A stretch of 6,374 nt of DNA from JADHUC01 sp964617665 (lineage in GTDB: Bacteria; Planctomycetota; Planctomycetia; Pirellulales; Pirellulaceae). The notes beneath the pieces were generated by a model. The model saw only the letters and a program-made list of their open reading frames with translations. It had not been told where the DNA came from and searched no databases. Shown here in pieces: positions 5,555 to 6,374 of the stretch (positions within the stretch are counted from its first letter, which is position 1; the number at the start of each line of letters is the position of its first letter). The DNA lies in contig CAZUAH010000723.1 in the NCBI GenBank assembly GCA_964617665.1, positions 1 to 6,374 of the forward strand, written 5' to 3'. The translations under genes were made by a program, and so were the position numbers.

Positions 5555-6374
5555 TGGACCTCAACCTAGCGAAACCACTACTGGTAACAGCATCCCTGGC
5601 GTTGGCGCTTACGACAGTTTCGGTTCAGAGCGCGGAGCGGCCCAACATCGTTTTCATCCTCGCTGATGACCTTGGCTACGGCGACCTAGGATGCTACGGC
5701 CATCCCTATGCGAAAACGCCCAATATCGACCGCCTCGCCAAGAGTGGTACGCGGTTCACCCGGTTCTACGCCACGGGAGTGACCTGTCAGCCCAGCAGAG
5801 TAGGCTTCATGACCAGTCGGCATCCTCGCAGCTTCGAGCGCCGGATAGGCGACTTCGGCTTTGGGGATCGCACGACAATCACGGAACTGTTTAATGACAA
5901 CGGATATGCCACCGGGCATTTCGGGAAGTGGCACATCGGCCCCGGTGCCGGAGGGAAAAAAGTGACTGAAAGGATTCCTCCCGCATCTGACTATGGCATT
6001 GATGAGATCAAGGTTCTCATGTCCCTGAAGGACCGCACTAAAGGGCGTGATGACAACACTTTCGAGGCTGCCATTGATTTCATCGAACGCCACAAGGACG
6101 GGCCGTTCTATGTCAATGTGTGGGCCCACATTACGCATTTTAGCATCCCATCGGATACAGTGTTTGCCGAGAAGTTCAGTGATCTGCAGGTCGATGAATC
6201 ACTTTTCGGTCCGTACATGAAAGCCAACAAGTTCGATGTTTGCAGAGATGAATGGGGAGTGAGTGTTAATGACTGCACGAAAAACTATCTCGCCGACGTC
6301 TGGAGCTTGGACTTGGCGGTCGGCCGGTTGCTGAAGAAGCTGGATCAGTTGGGACTTTCGGAGAACACGATCGT
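5554..6374 (+). CDS. Secreted type-I sulfatase, 3' end cut by the window
   Basis: The first 273 residues of a third family S1 sulfatase; the frame is open to the window edge. The ATG shares its A with the TGA of the preceding gene. Residues 1-27 form a signal peptide with likely cleavage after SVQSA. Metal-binding Asp38-Asp39 lie in LADDLGY. The formylglycine motif is Cys78-Gln-Pro-Ser-Arg82. GYATGHFGKWHIG spans 117-129 (Lys125, His127), and His195 lies in ITHFSIP. The signature around the cysteine is divergent: Gln after Cys, and MTSRHP where most relatives have a Thr-Gly. Next to the preceding paralog it has an insert after the GKWH motif (GAGGKKVTERIPPA). The partial sequence stops before the second metal motif (SDNG/SDQG) and the later lysine, so intactness cannot be judged. 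Probably a tandem duplicate that diverged, perhaps for another sulfate position on the same glycan; that role is inferred. Confidence 0.95.
   Translation, partial: MDLNLAKPLLVTASLALALTTVSVQSAERPNIVFILADDLGYGDLGCYGHPYAKTPNIDRLAKSGTRFTRFYATGVTCQPSRVGFMTSRHPRSFERRIGDFGFGDRTTITELFNDNGYATGHFGKWHIGPGAGGKKVTERIPPASDYGIDEIKVLMSLKDRTKGRDDNTFEAAIDFIERHKDGPFYVNVWAHITHFSIPSDTVFAEKFSDLQVDESLFGPYMKANKFDVCRDEWGVSVNDCTKNYLADVWSLDLAVGRLLKKLDQLGLSENTI

Overview
The window reads as a piece of a moderately GC-rich chromosome from a sulfatase-rich environmental bacterium. Planctomycetota (Pirellulaceae-like) is the best guess: three secreted type-I sulfatases stand side by side, Shine-Dalgarno sites are weak or uneven, and intergenic space is loaded with short palindromes. 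Verrucomicrobiota, Lentisphaerota or Kiritimatiellota are alternatives. There is no marker gene to settle this; it is an inference from gene content.

Layout, all genes on the + strand. (1) 1-1696: a ~500-residue protein of unknown function. Its frame is open from base 8, but it has no ATG or GTG start near the front, so its 5' end is uncertain. (2) 1697-1951: a 255-base gap with an imperfect hairpin and two overlapping small protein-like frames. (3) 1952-3982: a secreted 676-residue sulfatase with a C-terminal accessory domain. (4) 3983-4080: a large inverted-repeat element starting on the first base after the stop codon. (5) 4151-5554: a second exported sulfatase of 467 residues. (6) 5554 to the window end: a third sulfatase, cut by the window edge, whose ATG overlaps the stop codon of the second.

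All three sulfatases keep the Cys-x-Pro-x-Arg core whose cysteine is converted to formylglycine, plus the metal-binding Asp pair and the GKWH motif. They are therefore predicted active hydrolases of sulfate esters, acting outside the cytoplasm after maturation by a formylglycine-generating enzyme not present here. The second and third are clear paralogs, probably translationally coupled, and may work in sequence on one sulfated polysaccharide. The substrate cannot be read from the sequence.

The most interesting signal is not a gene. Two paired-palindrome elements have the same architecture: a GTAG tetranucleotide at the foot of a hairpin, followed by a second unit in opposite orientation. This is the layout of REP/BIME elements mobilised by RAYT (IS200-like, REP-associated) transposases. 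One (2688-2752) lies inside the first sulfatase gene and is translated in frame as about 22 hydrophilic residues. The other (3983-4080) abuts that gene's stop codon. Their stems differ, so they look like two REP families.
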